Shown: piece by piece, positions 51,134 through 61,692 of the stretch
Layout of the letters: each line of letters starts with the position of its first letter
How positions within the stretch are numbered: position 1 is the stretch's first letter
Assembly (NCBI RefSeq): GCF_022370755.2
Contig: NZ_CP092364.2
Location: 868,001 to 932,000, forward strand
Length of the DNA: 64,000 nt
Direction: 5' to 3'
Source: Mycolicibacterium goodii
GTDB lineage: Bacteria > Actinomycetota > Actinomycetes > Mycobacteriales > Mycobacteriaceae
The notes under the pieces: model-generated
Seen by the model: the letters and a program-made list of their open reading frames with translations, nothing else
The model's database searches: none
What the model was told of the DNA's origin: nothing
Translations under genes and position numbers: made by a program

Positions 51134-52252
51134 GTGTCGCAACAGGTGCAGCCGGACATCGAGTCCCTCCTCGAAGGGCTCGACGGCGCGGCGCGGTCGC
51201 AACGCGCGGAACTGATCGACTGGCTGCTCAGCCGCGGGATCTCCACCGACCAGATCGGTCAGGCGATCACACCGATGCTGCTGGCCTCGCGCCGCGTGGC
51301 CGGTGACGACGGTACGTACGTGTCGGCACGGGAGGTCAGCGAGCAGACGGGCCTGGACATCGACCTGCTGCAGCGGCTGCAGCGCGCGATGGGCCTGCCC
51401 GCGGTCGAGGATCCCGACGCCACGGTGCTGTTGCGCGCCGACGCCGAGGCCGTGAAGTTCGCGCAGCATTTCATCGACCTCGGAATCGACCCCGATCAGG
51501 TGGTGCTGATCACGCGTGTGCTCGCCGAAGGGCTCAGCCGCGCCGCCGAGGTGATGCGGGCGGCGGCGCTCGCCGCGGTGCTGGAACCCGGCGCCACCGA
51601 ACTGCAGACCGCGAAGGCGGCCGAGGTGCTGGTGGCCGAGGCGGCCCCGCTGCTGGGCCCGATGATCGGCGACATGCTGTTCGTGCAGCTGCGGCACGCC
51701 ATGGAGACCGAGGCCGTCGACGCCTCCGAACGCGCCGAGGGCGTCCCGCTGCCCGGCGCGCGGCTGGTCACGGTGGCCTTCGCCGACATCGTCGGGTTCA
51801 CCCGGCTCGGTGAGATCGTGCCGCCGGAACAGCTTGAGGAGCTGGCGAATTCACTCGCCGAGACGACGCGTGACATCGTGACGCCCCCGGTGCGGCTGAT
51901 CAAGACGATCGGCGACGCGGTCATGCTGGTCAGTCCCGAACCGGCCGCACTGCTCGACGCGGTGCTGACGTTGGTCGCCGCCACCGGAGCCGATTCCGGC
52001 TTTCCCGGGCTGCGTGTCGGGCTGGCCACCGGCATGGCCGTGAGCCGCGCGGGCGACTGGTTCGGCAGCCCGGTGAACCTGGCCAGCCGGGTCACGGGTG
52101 TGGCGCGGCCCGGCTCCGTGCTGGTCGCGGAGCCGACACGGCAGGCGATCGCCGACGACGAGCGATTCAGGTGGTCGTTCGCGGGCGCGCGGCACCTCAA
52201 AGGCATCAAAGGTGACGTGAAACTGTTTCGGGCCCGGATGCGGGATGAGTGA
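51134..52252 (+). CDS. Class III adenylyl cyclase with autoinhibitory N-domain (Rv1264-type)
   Basis: A 372-residue cyclase making cAMP. The N-terminal about 190 residues are the helical domain which in Rv1264 senses pH and inhibits the catalytic domain ([20 protein letters not shown]). The catalytic part has the metal Asp in [14 protein letters not shown], substrate-contact Lys and second Asp in [14 protein letters not shown], and Asn/Arg in [12 protein letters not shown], so all catalytic residues are kept. GTG start at 51134. The last bases overlap the DUF305 lipoprotein start, linking cAMP production with a periplasmic protein. Rv1264 orthology is supported by both sequence and neighbourhood. 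Confidence 0.92.
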   Translation: MSQQVQPDIESLLEGLDGAARSQRAELIDWLLSRGISTDQIGQAITPMLLASRRVAGDDGTYVSAREVSEQTGLDIDLLQRLQRAMGLPAVEDPDATVLLRADAEAVKFAQHFIDLGIDPDQVVLITRVLAEGLSRAAEVMRAAALAAVLEPGATELQTAKAAEVLVAEAAPLLGPMIGDMLFVQLRHAMETEAVDASERAEGVPLPGARLVTVAFADIVGFTRLGEIVPPEQLEELANSLAETTRDIVTPPVRLIKTIGDAVMLVSPEPAALLDAVLTLVAATGADSGFPGLRVGLATGMAVSRAGDWFGSPVNLASRVTGVARPGSVLVAEPTRQAIADDERFRWSFAGARHLKGIKGDVKLFRARMRDE

Positions 52253-52941
52253 AAGGGATGGCAGAGGACATGCGTGTGAAGGTGTGGTTGGCGGGTGGGA
52301 TCTCGGCGTTCGCCGTGATCGCCCTGAGCGTCGTGGTGGCGGGTTGTGGCAGCGACACGAGCGAGCAGGCCGAGACCGAGACACAGACCCAGACGACGTC
52401 GGCGGCCCCGGCCACTTCGGACACCCGGCAGGCGCGTCCGCACAATGACGACGATGTGATGTTCGCCCACCACATGATCCCGCATCATCAGCAGGCGATC
52501 GAGATGAGCGACATCCTGCTGGCGAAGACCGGTATCGATCCCCGCGTGACCGAGTTGGCCGACCAGATCAAGGCCGCGCAGGGCCCCGAGATCGACCAGA
52601 TGCAGGCCTGGCTCAAGCAGTGGGGCAACCCGCCCATGCCGTCGATGCCGTCCGGCCACGGTGGCCATGGCGATGAGCCGGGCGATGACCAGGGCGGCAT
52701 GGCAGGCATGGCAGGCATGGTGTCGGATGCCGACATGGCCGCGCTGCGCGATGCGCAGGGGGTCGACGCCGCCAGGCTGTTCCTCACGCACATGATCGCC
52801 CACCACGAGGGCGCGATCGACATGGCGCAGGAAGAGGTCAACGAGGGCCGGTTCGAGGATGCGGTGCAGATGGCACGCACGATCGTGATCATGCAGGAGC
52901 AGGAGATCAAGCAGATGCGGGAGATCCTCGACACGCTCTGA
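52249..52941 (+). CDS. DUF305 lipoprotein, probable periplasmic metal-handling protein
   Basis: A 230-residue lipoprotein. A basic start and hydrophobic segment end in the lipobox VVVAGC (Cys33). Two DUF305 repeats are seen, each with a His/Met-rich helix: [20 protein letters not shown] and [17 protein letters not shown]. Between them is a Gly/Met/His-rich linker ([24 protein letters not shown]). DUF305 proteins are ferritin-like bundles often found beside copper genes, as here (CopZ starts 50 bp later). The GTG overlaps the cyclase stop (GTGA). Later ATGs at 52258 and 52270 are alternatives. Copper binding is inferred. Confidence 0.87.
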   Translation: MKGMAEDMRVKVWLAGGISAFAVIALSVVVAGCGSDTSEQAETETQTQTTSAAPATSDTRQARPHNDDDVMFAHHMIPHHQQAIEMSDILLAKTGIDPRVTELADQIKAAQGPEIDQMQAWLKQWGNPPMPSMPSGHGGHGDEPGDDQGGMAGMAGMVSDADMAALRDAQGVDAARLFLTHMIAHHEGAIDMAQEEVNEGRFEDAVQMARTIVIMQEQEIKQMREILDTL

Positions 52942-52964
52942 CCGGCACGAAGCACCACACACTC

Positions 52965-52984
52965 ATACCCTAGGGGGGTATAGT
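52965..52984 (+). promoter_or_regulatory. CsoR-like copper operator overlapping the copZ -10
   Basis: ATACCC-TAGGG-GGGTAT (52965-52981) is a perfect 6-bp inverted repeat of the kind bound by copper-responsive CsoR repressors (compare the B. subtilis copZA site with ATACCC and GGGGGTAT). It overlaps a -10 hexamer TATAGT (52979-52984), and the copZ ATG follows 7 bp later, so the message is probably leaderless and derepressed by Cu(I). Confidence 0.7.
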
Positions 52985-52991
52985 ATGTGGC

Positions 52992-53198
52992 ATGACCACA
53001 CAGACTGTCACCGTCACCGGTATGACCTGCGGACATTGCGCCGCCTCGGTGCGCGAGGAGGTCGGCAGCATCCCCGGCGTCACCACGGTCGACGTCGACC
53101 TGGCCACCGGCCTGGTCACGATCGGCAGCGACCGCCAGGTGGACGCCGAGGACATCCGCGAGGCCGTCGCGGAAGCGGGTTACGCAGTTGCGGGCTGA
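52992..53198 (+). CDS. copZ: Copper chaperone CopZ-like HMA protein
   Basis: A 68-residue single HMA domain. The Cu(I) site is TVTGMTCGHCAASV (Cys13 and Cys16), and the fold ends in [12 protein letters not shown]. It carries Cu(I) in the cytoplasm to the ATPase encoded two genes on. It directly follows a CsoR-like operator with almost no leader. Its stop overlaps the TTG start of the next gene. Confidence 0.92.
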   Translation: MTTQTVTVTGMTCGHCAASVREEVGSIPGVTTVDVDLATGLVTIGSDRQVDAEDIREAVAEAGYAVAG

Positions 53199-54006
53199 GG
53201 GCAGGATCGCCGCATTCGGCATCGGACTCGTCGCGGTGTTCGCCGCGGCATTCGGTGTCGGATCGATGTGGGCCGGCGCGGCGGCCGAACCGGGCTCCGG
53301 CTACACGCTGGAATTGGCCGACGGTTCGGTCGCGCCCGGCACCGCGGTGCCGCTGCGCTTCCGGATCGTGGACGAATCAGGTGCCGCGGTCAGCGACTAC
53401 GACGAGAACCACGAGAAGGATCTGCACCTCATCGTCGTCGGACACGATCTGACGGGGTATCAGCATCTGCACCCGACCCTCGATGGCACCGGCACCTGGA
53501 GCGTCCCGCTCGATGTGCCCCGCGGCGGTGACTACCGGGTGTTCGCCGATTTCGTTCCGGCCGGAGGCTCCGGCGTGGTGGCAGAGGCGGATCTGCGGGT
53601 GACCGGTTCCCATGAGCCCCAACCGCTGCCCGCCCCGTCCCGCACCGCAACCGTCGACGGATACACCGTCACTCTGTCGGGATCGCCTGTCGCACATGGT
53701 GGATCGCAACTGGACATATCCGTGAGCCGTGACGGTGAACGTGTCGGGGACCTACAGCCCTACCTCGGTGCCCACGGGCATCTCGTGGCGCTGCGCGCCT
53801 CGGACCTGTCCTACCTGCACGTGCACCCGACCGGAGACACCCCGGCGGACATCGCGTTCCACACCGAGTTCCCCAGCGCGGGCGACTACCGGCTCTACTT
53901 CGACTTCAAGCACAACGATGTGGTGCGCACGGCCGAGTTCACCGTGTCGGTGCCCGACGGCCCACCGGGTGATGACCCCGGACACGGTGACGGCCACAGC
54001 CACTGA
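53188..54006 (+). CDS. Secreted His-rich protein of the copper unit
   Basis: A 272-residue exported protein starting at a TTG inside the copZ end (11-bp overlap). A membrane/signal segment ([19 protein letters not shown]) is followed by two related beta-rich repeats: residues about 40-135 ([31 protein letters not shown]) and about 150-255 ([31 protein letters not shown]), ending HGDGHSH. The paired H-x-H-P motifs (HLHP and HVHP) and His tail fit copper binding outside the cytoplasm. No family name is recalled with certainty. Context makes it a periplasmic copper sink or a donor/acceptor for CopA. Confidence 0.78.
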   Translation: MRAEGRIAAFGIGLVAVFAAAFGVGSMWAGAAAEPGSGYTLELADGSVAPGTAVPLRFRIVDESGAAVSDYDENHEKDLHLIVVGHDLTGYQHLHPTLDGTGTWSVPLDVPRGGDYRVFADFVPAGGSGVVAEADLRVTGSHEPQPLPAPSRTATVDGYTVTLSGSPVAHGGSQLDISVSRDGERVGDLQPYLGAHGHLVALRASDLSYLHVHPTGDTPADIAFHTEFPSAGDYRLYFDFKHNDVVRTAEFTVSVPDGPPGDDPGHGDGHSH

Positions 54007-54025
54007 TCGTCGAGAGGAAGAAATC

Positions 54026-56257
54026 GTGACCACTGCCACCGGGCACGTCGAATTGCAGATCGCCGGGATGACGTGTGCGTCGTGCGCGGCGCGCATCGAG
54101 CGCAAGCTCAACAAGCTCGACGGCGTCACGGCATCCGTGAACTACGCGACCGAGAAGGCCAGCGTCGAGGTCGCGGGTGAGATCTCCCCGCAGCAGCTCA
54201 TCGAGGTGGTCGAGACCGCGGGCTACACCGCACACCTGCCCCAGCCTCCACAACCCGGAACCGTTGAGGGCCACCAGGATCCCGAGGACGCGGCCGCCGA
54301 TGCGCTGCGCACCCGACTGTTGGTGTCGGCCGTGCTCACCGTGCCGGTCATCGCGATGGCGATGGTGCCTGCCCTTCAGTTCGGCAACTGGCAGTGGCTG
54401 TCGCTGACCCTGGCCGCGCCGGTCGTGGTGTGGGGCGCCCTGCCGTTCCACCGGGCCGCATGGCTCAACCTGCGACACGGCAGTGCGACCATGGACACCC
54501 TGATCTCGATGGGCACCCTGGCCGCGTTCGGCTGGTCGCTGTACGCGCTGTTCTGGGGTACCGCGGGCGTCGCCGGGATGACGCACCCGTTCTCGCTGGC
54601 GGTGTCGCGCACCGACGGCACCGGGAACATCTACCTCGAGGTGGCCGCGGGGGTCACGACGTTCATCCTCGCGGGCCGCTATTTCGAGGCGAAGTCGAAG
54701 CGACGTGCCTCCTCGGCGCTGCGTGCACTCTTGGAACTCGGCGCCAAGGACGTCGCTGTCCTGAGAAACGGTGCCGAACAACGCGTCCCGATCGACCAGC
54801 TGGCGGTCGGTGACCAGTTCGTGGTGCGGCCGGGGGAGAAGATCGCCACCGACGGCGTGGTGGTCGACGGGTCCTCGGCGGTCGACGCGTCGATGCTCAC
54901 GGGAGAGTCGGTGCCCGTGGAGGTCGGGCCGGGAGATCAGGTCGTCGGGGCCACGGTCAACGTCGGCGGACGACTCGTGGTGCGCGCCAACCGGATCGGG
55001 TCCGACACCCAGCTCGCCCAGATGGCCCGGCTGGTCGAGGACGCGCAGAGTGGCAAGGCCCAGGCGCAGCGCCTCGCCGACCGGGTGTCGGCGGTGTTCG
55101 TGCCGATCGTCATCGCGCTCGCGGTGGCCACGCTGGGCTTCTGGCTCGGCACCGGAGGATCGGTGGCCGCGGCTTTCACCGCGGCCGTCGCGGTGCTGAT
55201 CATCGCGTGCCCGTGTGCGCTCGGTCTCGCGACGCCGACGGCACTGCTGGTCGGCACTGGCCGCGGCGCACAACTCGGCATCCTCATCAAGGGTCCGGAG
55301 GTGCTCGAATCCACCCGCCGCATCGACACGATCGTGCTCGACAAGACCGGCACCATCACCACCGGATCGATGACGTTGCTCGACGTCGTCGCCGCCGACG
55401 GCGAGGACGCCGTCGAGGTGCTGCGCCTTGCCGCGGCGGTCGAGGATGCCTCCGAGCACCCGATCGCCCATGCCATCGCCGTCGGCGCCCGTGACCGCAC
55501 GGGTGAACTGCGGCCCGTCGAGGGTTTCACCAACATCGAGGGCCTCGGCGTCAAGGGCACCGTCGACGGCCGCGCCGTGGTGGTCGGTCGTCCGCGGCTG
55601 TTCGAGAACCCGGAGAGTCCTCTGCCGCGCAAGCTGTCCGACGCGATGGATGCGGCGCAGGCGCAGGGGCGTACCGCGGTCACCGTGGGCTGGGACGGCA
55701 CGGCGCGTGGCGTACTGGTGGTCGCCGATGCCGTCAAGGCCACCTCGGCCGAGGCGATCCGACAGCTACGGGCCCTGGGCCTGCGACCCATCATGCTGAC
55801 CGGCGACAACGGGGCCGCGGCGCGGGCCATTGCCGATCAGGTGGGCATCGACGACGTCTACGCCGAGGTGCTGCCGCAGGACAAGGCCGACGTCGTCAAG
55901 CGACTGCAGGCCGAGGGCGGCGTGGTCGCGATGGTCGGCGACGGTGTCAACGACGCCGCGGCGCTCGCGCAGGCCGATCTCGGGCTGTCGATGGGCACCG
56001 GCACCGACGTCGCGATCGAGGCCAGTGACCTGACGTTGGTGCGCGGCGACCTGCGTACCGCCGCGGACGCGATCCGCTTGTCCCGCAGAACATTGGCCAC
56101 CATCAAGGGCAACCTGTTCTGGGCCTTCGCCTACAACGTGGCGGCGCTGCCACTTGCGGCTGCCGGCCTGCTCAACCCCATGCTCGCCGGCGCCGCGATG
56201 GCGTTCTCGTCGGTGTTCGTGGTCACCAACAGCCTGCGGCTCAGGCGTTTTCGCTGA
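54026..56257 (+). CDS. copA: Copper-exporting P1B-type ATPase CopA
   Basis: A 743-residue Cu(I) pump. One N-terminal HMA domain ([19 protein letters not shown]; Cys17/Cys20), eight membrane helices, TGES actuator motif ([10 protein letters not shown]), the transport motif CPC in [17 protein letters not shown], phosphorylation site DKTGT, the SEHP nucleotide motif and hinge [10 protein letters not shown] are all intact. GTG 54026 is preferred with AGAGGAAG 7 bp upstream; the frame runs on into the previous gene. It exports excess Cu(I) from the cytoplasm. Last gene of the copper unit. Confidence 0.95.
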   Translation: MTTATGHVELQIAGMTCASCAARIERKLNKLDGVTASVNYATEKASVEVAGEISPQQLIEVVETAGYTAHLPQPPQPGTVEGHQDPEDAAADALRTRLLVSAVLTVPVIAMAMVPALQFGNWQWLSLTLAAPVVVWGALPFHRAAWLNLRHGSATMDTLISMGTLAAFGWSLYALFWGTAGVAGMTHPFSLAVSRTDGTGNIYLEVAAGVTTFILAGRYFEAKSKRRASSALRALLELGAKDVAVLRNGAEQRVPIDQLAVGDQFVVRPGEKIATDGVVVDGSSAVDASMLTGESVPVEVGPGDQVVGATVNVGGRLVVRANRIGSDTQLAQMARLVEDAQSGKAQAQRLADRVSAVFVPIVIALAVATLGFWLGTGGSVAAAFTAAVAVLIIACPCALGLATPTALLVGTGRGAQLGILIKGPEVLESTRRIDTIVLDKTGTITTGSMTLLDVVAADGEDAVEVLRLAAAVEDASEHPIAHAIAVGARDRTGELRPVEGFTNIEGLGVKGTVDGRAVVVGRPRLFENPESPLPRKLSDAMDAAQAQGRTAVTVGWDGTARGVLVVADAVKATSAEAIRQLRALGLRPIMLTGDNGAAARAIADQVGIDDVYAEVLPQDKADVVKRLQAEGGVVAMVGDGVNDAAALAQADLGLSMGTGTDVAIEASDLTLVRGDLRTAADAIRLSRRTLATIKGNLFWAFAYNVAALPLAAAGLLNPMLAGAAMAFSSVFVVTNSLRLRRFR

Positions 56258-56260
56258 CGT

Positions 56261-57076
56261 TCACTGCACCGGGTAGGTCACGCCCTCGGACGGCTGGACG
56301 ATCACGAAACCGTTGCCGTGGAACGCCACCTGCATGGCCTCACCCGAGCCGCGGCCGATCAGCGCGCCGGCCTTGAAGCTCATCTTGAGCTGGGTCTGCA
56401 GGTTGGCCGACCACGCCACCACGGCGTTGGTGTCGGCGAAAGTCGGCGCCTCGGCGGCGTCGAGCACCACCGGCGGTCCGTCGGTGGTCAGCGCGACCCA
56501 GCCCGTGCCGCGCAGCATGGTGTTGAACAGGCCACCGGCCACCATGCTGCCGCCCCGGACGCGCTCGATGTTCCAGTCCAGGCTCGACGAGAACGCCAGC
56601 ACGTTCTTGCCGCTGACCGACAGGCCGGTGTTCGTCAACTGCAGCAGGTGGACGTCGAAACCGCGGTCGGCGAGGAACACGTCACCCTGACCCTGGCACC
56701 GCATGAGCGGCAGACCCTCGCCCGTCAGAGCCTTCTTGATGAACTTCGATGCCCCGCCGCCCTCGAACGCGAACTCGACGTTGCCCTGGTAGGCCACCAT
56801 CGATCCCTGCCGCGCCATGAACGGCTCACCGAGGCGCACGCGCAGCATCTTGCGGTTCTGGTTGGCGATCGCGGTCGCCTCTTTCTCGCTGAACCGTCCG
56901 TCGACCAGTTCGCCGCTGATGCCGGCGAAGCCGTCACCTTGCGGCTGCGCGGGCGGGGGGCCGAGCGGGGCCCGGTGCATCTGACCCTGGTGGGACACCT
57001 GGTCGGTCCAGGACTGCCCGTCCCACCACCGGTATTCGTAGCGGCCTTCGGGATCGGGCAACCACTGACCGTTCAC
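56261..57076 (-). CDS. AIM24-family protein with N-terminal DUF2510 domain
   Basis: A 271-residue protein. The first about 30 residues are a DUF2510 tryptophan motif (WLPDPEGRYEYRWWDGQSW) typical of actinobacterial membrane- or envelope-associated proteins; a Pro/Gln linker precedes an AIM24 beta-sandwich (QGSMVAYQGNVEFAFEGGG, LMRCQGQGDVFLADRG, GRGSGEAMQVAFHGNGFVIV). GTG 57076 is selected for GAGGAG 8 bp upstream and the standard DUF2510 beginning; an ATG at 57094 or GTG-like starts further up are less likely. Function unknown. Convergent with copA, 3 bp apart. Confidence 0.87.
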   Translation of the reverse strand: MNGQWLPDPEGRYEYRWWDGQSWTDQVSHQGQMHRAPLGPPPAQPQGDGFAGISGELVDGRFSEKEATAIANQNRKMLRVRLGEPFMARQGSMVAYQGNVEFAFEGGGASKFIKKALTGEGLPLMRCQGQGDVFLADRGFDVHLLQLTNTGLSVSGKNVLAFSSSLDWNIERVRGGSMVAGGLFNTMLRGTGWVALTTDGPPVVLDAAEAPTFADTNAVVAWSANLQTQLKMSFKAGALIGRGSGEAMQVAFHGNGFVIVQPSEGVTYPVQ

Positions 57077-57143
57077 GGTTTTCGCTCCTCGCATGTGGGA
57101 CAGGACCGTCACGAGAGTAGGTCACCGGTGGCATTCTGGTGCC

Positions 57144-57341
57144 ATGGCAAAGGAAATCGACCGGGTTCGCGCACAGAGCGCGGTTTCGGTGATCAAGCAG
57201 CACCCGGGCATGGTGCTGTTCGCGCTCTCGCCGGTGCTGGTGGCGCTCGGTGTCGTGTGGTGGGTGTTCGGCGCAGGCTGGGCCGCTCTGCTGCTGGTGG
57301 CGCTGATCCTCGTCGGCGGTGCCGCGTTGCTCATGCGCTGA
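57144..57341 (+). CDS. Small membrane protein, two helices
   Basis: A 65-residue protein: a charged start (MAKEIDRVRAQSAVSVIKQH) then two closely spaced hydrophobic helices (PGMVLFALSPVLVALGVVWW and GWAALLLVALILVGGAALLM). Divergent from the AIM24 gene with 67 bp between. GGTGGC-type leader only, no strong Shine-Dalgarno. No family recognised. A short hairpin (GTTCGC-GCTGG-GCGAAC, 57358-57374) lies after the stop and could end the transcript. Confidence 0.65.
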   Translation: MAKEIDRVRAQSAVSVIKQHPGMVLFALSPVLVALGVVWWVFGAGWAALLLVALILVGGAALLMR

Positions 57342-57413
57342 ACTCCACAGCTGGGATGTTCGCGCTGGGCGAACGACGCACCACCAGGGATGTAACGGTG
57401 TAATCATGTAATC

Positions 57414-57935
57414 ATGAGGCACCATCACCACCGTCACGACGCCAGCGAAGCTGCTGAGTGGTTCGCCGGACGCCTACCCGATGACTGGTTCGCCGGCGAC
57501 CCCACCGTCATCGTCGACCGTGAGGAGATCACGGTCATCGGCACCCTCCCCGACGTCGAGGGGGAGAGCCAGTCCAGAGCGTCGGGCCGTGCGGCGAAGT
57601 TCCGCGAAGAGACGCGCGGCGAACGCATGCGCATCGCCGACGAGGCGCAGGACCGGTTCGGCCGCAAGGTCTCCTGGGGTGTCGAGGTCCGATCGGGTGA
57701 GCAGATCGAGCGAATCCTGTTCACCCACATCGCCGTACCGGTGATGACGCGGCTCAAGCAACCCGAACGTCAGGTACTCGACACCCTCGTCGACGCGGGT
57801 GTGGCCCGGTCACGCTCCGACGCGCTCGCATGGTCGGTGCGCCTGGTCGGCCAGCACGCCGACGAGTGGCTGGCCAAACTGCGCGACGCCATGAAGGCCG
57901 TCGATGACCTGCGGGCAGAGGGACCCGACATCTAG
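57414..57935 (+). CDS. Conserved actinobacterial protein with His-rich start
   Basis: A 173-residue soluble protein beginning MRHHHHRHD, a natural His cluster. The body reads [33 protein letters not shown], then a basic helical region ([19 protein letters not shown]) and a C-terminal helix set ([20 protein letters not shown]) with the look of a ribbon-helix-helix or short DNA-binding segment. The start codon lies within a tandem GTAATCAT repeat (57400-57415), suggesting a very short leader and an operator-like site. Function unknown; metal binding through the His run is possible. Its stop overlaps the convergent ABC gene by 4 bp. Confidence 0.72.
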   Translation: MRHHHHRHDASEAAEWFAGRLPDDWFAGDPTVIVDREEITVIGTLPDVEGESQSRASGRAAKFREETRGERMRIADEAQDRFGRKVSWGVEVRSGEQIERILFTHIAVPVMTRLKQPERQVLDTLVDAGVARSRSDALAWSVRLVGQHADEWLAKLRDAMKAVDDLRAEGPDI

Positions 57936-59824
57936 AGCCTGGTCATCTCCCAGTACCTGCCGTGGCGGGCCAGCAGTTCCTCGTGTGTGCCGCGTTCGAT
58001 GATCCGGCCGGAATCCATCACGAGGATCAGATCCGCGTCACGGATCGTCGAGAGCCGGTGCGCGATGATGAAACTCGTGCGATCGCGGCGCAGCTCGGCC
58101 ATGGCGTGTGCGATCAGCAGTTCGGTGCGGGTGTCCACCGAGCTCGTGGCCTCGTCGAGTACCAGGAGCTTCGGGCGGGCCAGCACCGCGCGGGCGATGG
58201 TGATGAGCTGTTTCTCGCCGGCGCTGATCGCGCCGCCGTCGTCGTCGACGCGCGTGTGGTACCCGTTCGGAAGAGTGTGCACGAACCGGTCCACGTATGC
58301 CGCGGTGGCGGCCTCGATCACCTCGTCCTCTCCTGCGTCGGGCCTGCCGTAGGCGATGTTGTCGAAGATGGTGCCACCGAACAGCCAGGTGTCCTGCAGC
58401 ACCATGCCGATCGACGAGCGCAGGGATTCCCGGCTCACGGACGAGATGTCGACGCCGTCGATCGTGATCCGGCCCGAATCGACCTCGTAGAACCGCATCA
58501 GGAGGTTCACCAGCGTGGTCTTGCCCGCACCGGTCGGCCCGACGATCGCGACCGTGCTGCCCGGTTCGGCCACCAATGACAGATCCTCGATCACCGGGGT
58601 ACCCGGCACGTATCCGAAGCTCACGTGCTCGAATTCGACGCGCCCCGTGCGGACCTGGAGGCTGCGCGGGGTGTCTGCGGGCTCCGCCTCGGTGTCGAGC
58701 AGCTCGAAAACCCGCTCGGCACTGGCGATCCCGGACTGCAGTGTGTTGTACATCCCCGCGACCTGCGTGAGCGGCTGGTTGAACTGCCGCACGTACTGGA
58801 TGAACGCCTGGATGCTGCCGAGTGTGATCTGGCCGGTGGCCACCTGCAGGCCGCCCACGACCGCGACCGCCACATAGCTGAGGTTGCCGATGAACATCGT
58901 CGCGGGGGACACCAGGCCCGAGAAGAACTGCGCACCGAAACTGGACTGCTGCACGTCGGAGTTCAACTCGGTGAACCGCTTCTGGGCGGCGTCGCGGTGC
59001 CCGAACGTCTTGACGATGGTGAATCCGCTGTAGGTCTCCTCCAGGTGCGCGGCCAACCGGCCGGTGTTGCGCCACTGCGCGACGAAAAGTGGCTGCGAGC
59101 GCCGCGTGATCCACCGCGTCACCCACAACGACGCGGGCACCGTCACGACCGTGAACAGCGTGAGCAGTGGCGAGATCGACAGCATCATCGCCAGCACCGC
59201 GAACACGGTGAGCACCGACGTCAGCAGCTGGCTGATGGTCATCGACACCGAGTTCGAGATGTTGTCGACGTCGTTGGTGACCCGGCTGAGCACCTCGCCG
59301 CGCTGTCGTGAATCGAAGTACGACAACGGCAGCCGGTGGATCTTCTCCTGCACCTCGGCGCGCAACGCCACCATGGTGCGTTGAACGGTGATGTTGAGCA
59401 GCCGGGCCTGAATCCAGATCAGCAGTGCGCCAACGAGATAAAGGCCGAGCGCGAGCGCGAGGGTGCGGGCCACGGCGCCGAAGTCGACCCCCTGCCCCGG
59501 CACCAGATCCATGCCGGACAGCAGGTCTGCGAATGTGCCGTCGCCGCGGGCGCGCGCGGCCTCGACCGCCTGTTCCTTGGTCAGGCCGGCGGGCAGTTCA
59601 CGCCCGATCACACCGTTGAACAGCAGATCGGTGGCGTGGCCGAGGATCCTCGGCCCGATCACGTTGATCGCGATACCGCCGACTCCCAGCAGGATCACGG
59701 TGAGGGTAAGCACGCGTTGCGGCAGCAGACGTCTGGCGAGCCGGATCGCCGAACCCTTGAAGTCGCGGGTGCGTTCGATCGGGGCCTGCGGCAGGGCGCC
59801 GCGACGCATCATCGGGCCGCTCAC
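57932..59824 (-). CDS. ABC exporter half-transporter, canonical ATPase (Rv1272c-type)
   Basis: A 630-residue fusion of six membrane helices and one nucleotide-binding domain. Walker [12 protein letters not shown], signature [15 protein letters not shown] (ISAGE in place of LSGGQ) and Walker [13 protein letters not shown] with the catalytic Glu; H-loop [12 protein letters not shown]. It pairs with the next gene upstream as a heterodimer. GTG 59824 overlaps the partner's stop (GTGA), so the longer open frame to 61348 is an artefact. Rv1272c-Rv1273c homologues have been linked to lipid or drug export; substrate here is not known. Confidence 0.92.
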   Translation of the reverse strand: MSGPMMRRGALPQAPIERTRDFKGSAIRLARRLLPQRVLTLTVILLGVGGIAINVIGPRILGHATDLLFNGVIGRELPAGLTKEQAVEAARARGDGTFADLLSGMDLVPGQGVDFGAVARTLALALGLYLVGALLIWIQARLLNITVQRTMVALRAEVQEKIHRLPLSYFDSRQRGEVLSRVTNDVDNISNSVSMTISQLLTSVLTVFAVLAMMLSISPLLTLFTVVTVPASLWVTRWITRRSQPLFVAQWRNTGRLAAHLEETYSGFTIVKTFGHRDAAQKRFTELNSDVQQSSFGAQFFSGLVSPATMFIGNLSYVAVAVVGGLQVATGQITLGSIQAFIQYVRQFNQPLTQVAGMYNTLQSGIASAERVFELLDTEAEPADTPRSLQVRTGRVEFEHVSFGYVPGTPVIEDLSLVAEPGSTVAIVGPTGAGKTTLVNLLMRFYEVDSGRITIDGVDISSVSRESLRSSIGMVLQDTWLFGGTIFDNIAYGRPDAGEDEVIEAATAAYVDRFVHTLPNGYHTRVDDDGGAISAGEKQLITIARAVLARPKLLVLDEATSSVDTRTELLIAHAMAELRRDRTSFIIAHRLSTIRDADLILVMDSGRIIERGTHEELLARHGRYWEMTRL

Positions 59825-61557
59825 CGCGGCTCTCCCGAGGTGAGTGCCTGCGATTCGGCGAACTCGGCGTAGATCGGGCAGTCGGCCAGCAGTGTGTCGT
59901 GGGTGCCGATGCCGACGACGCGTCCGTCGTCGATCACGACCACCTGATCGGCCTCGATGACGGTCGAGATGCGCTGCGACACGATCACGACCGTCGCGTC
60001 CGCGGACACGTCGCGCAGGGCGGCGCGTACCCGGGCGTCGGTGTGCACGTCGAGGGCCGAGAACGCGTCGTCGAACAGGTAGATCGCCGGGCGGCGGATC
60101 ACCGCACGCGCGATCGCGAGCCGCTGCCGCTGCCCGCCTGAGAAGTTGATGCCGCCCTGCGCCACCGGCATGTTCAGGCCGTCGGGGTGCGCGCGCACGA
60201 AGGCGTCGGCCGCCGCGACCCGCAGCGCGTCCCACATCTCGTCCTCGGTCGCGTCGGCCTTGCCGTAGCGCAGGTTCTCGGCGACGGTGCCCGAGAACAG
60301 GTAACCGCGCTGCGGCACCAGCCCGATCGCCGACCACAACTGCTCGATGTCCAGATCGCGAACGTCGACACCGTCGATCCGCAGCGAACCGGCGGTGACG
60401 TCGTAGAGCCGGCAGATCAGGGAGATCAGCGTCGACTTGCCCGATCCGGTCGAGCCGACCACCGCGGTCGTGGTGCCGCGCGGCGCGGTGAACGAGACAC
60501 CCTGCAACACGGGCCGGTCGGCACCCGGATAACGGAAGGTGGCGTCGTGCACGGCGAGGTCGCCGGTGAGGGCGCTGGGGCGCACGGGCTCGGCCGGGTT
60601 GGTGATCGCGGTCCGCGTCTGCAGCACCTCGCCGATGCGGTCGGCGCACACGGCCGCGCGCGGGAAGATCACCAGCATGAACGTCGCCATCAGCACGGCC
60701 ATGAGGATCTGCATGAAGTAGGCCAGGAACGCGATGAGCGATCCGACCTGCATCTGCCCCGCGTCGATACGCAAACCACCGAACCAGATCAGCGCGACGC
60801 TGGAGACGTTGATGACCAGGGTGGTCACCGGAAGCATGAGCGCCTGCCAGCGGCCCGCCTCCAGAGCGGAGTCCGACAGCGCCTGGTTGGCCTCTGCGAA
60901 GCGCACGCGTTCGAAGGGTTCGCGCGCGAACGCCCGGATCACGCGGATGCCGGACAGCTGATCGCGCAGCACGCGGTTGATCCCGTCGATGAGTCCCTGC
61001 ATACGGGTGAACACCGGCATGAGATGGCGGATGATCCAGTAATTGGCCAGGCCCAGCACCGGCACACTGACCAGCAGCAGCCACGACAGCCCCGCGTCCT
61101 GGTGCAGCGCCATGAAGATGCCGCCGATCGACATGATGGGCGCGGTGATCAGCATGGTCACGGTCAACTGCACCAGCTGCTGGATGTGTCCGACGTCGTT
61201 GGTGGTGCGGGTCAGCAGCGACGCCGCGCCGAAGCGGCCGGCCTCCTCTGCCGAGAACGTCGTGACATGCCTGAAGACCGCCGACCGCAGATCGTGCCCG
61301 AAGCCCGTCGCCGCGCGGGCGCCGAAGAACACGGCGCCGACGGCGCACACCACCTGCAGGGCCGTGACCCCGAGCATCACCGCGCCGAGCTCGATGATCC
61401 GGGCCGTGTCGCCCTTGGCGACACCTTCGTCGATGATCGCGGCGTTCACCGTCGGCAGATACAGCGACGCCATGTTGCTGATCACCTGCAACGCGGCGAC
61501 GACGGTCAGCAGCAACCGGTACGGCCGCACGTACTGTCGCAGCAGCGCCCAGAGCAT
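59821..61557 (-). CDS. ABC exporter half-transporter, degenerate ATP site (Rv1273c-type)
   Basis: A 578-residue half-transporter. Start [14 protein letters not shown] at 61557 matches Rv1273c. NBD motifs: Walker [11 protein letters not shown], signature [15 protein letters not shown] and Walker [12 protein letters not shown], where Asp replaces the catalytic Glu, marking the degenerate site seen in heterodimeric exporters such as TM287/288. The switch residue is Gln (VSQRISTV) instead of His, also typical of the degenerate site. Thus only one of the two composite ATP sites should hydrolyse ATP. Co-translated with the canonical half. Divergent from lprB. Confidence 0.92.
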   Translation of the reverse strand: MLWALLRQYVRPYRLLLTVVAALQVISNMASLYLPTVNAAIIDEGVAKGDTARIIELGAVMLGVTALQVVCAVGAVFFGARAATGFGHDLRSAVFRHVTTFSAEEAGRFGAASLLTRTTNDVGHIQQLVQLTVTMLITAPIMSIGGIFMALHQDAGLSWLLLVSVPVLGLANYWIIRHLMPVFTRMQGLIDGINRVLRDQLSGIRVIRAFAREPFERVRFAEANQALSDSALEAGRWQALMLPVTTLVINVSSVALIWFGGLRIDAGQMQVGSLIAFLAYFMQILMAVLMATFMLVIFPRAAVCADRIGEVLQTRTAITNPAEPVRPSALTGDLAVHDATFRYPGADRPVLQGVSFTAPRGTTTAVVGSTGSGKSTLISLICRLYDVTAGSLRIDGVDVRDLDIEQLWSAIGLVPQRGYLFSGTVAENLRYGKADATEDEMWDALRVAAADAFVRAHPDGLNMPVAQGGINFSGGQRQRLAIARAVIRRPAIYLFDDAFSALDVHTDARVRAALRDVSADATVVIVSQRISTVIEADQVVVIDDGRVVGIGTHDTLLADCPIYAEFAESQALTSGEPR

Positions 61558-61692
61558 CCCGCTACTCTCGCACACCATCGGAAGTTCGCCATGCGCGGAC
61601 GACACGTCGGCGGTGCTTGCTGTGATGTGGAAAGTGCTGGTCAATCGGCCTGTCGGTGGTTGGTGACCACAGCTGCCGCTACAGTGCATGGC

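Noticed and set aside
59825..61348. An upstream extension of the canonical ABC half-transporter to 1138 codons
   Set aside because: It runs out of frame through the partner gene; the GTGA junction at 59824 is the real start.
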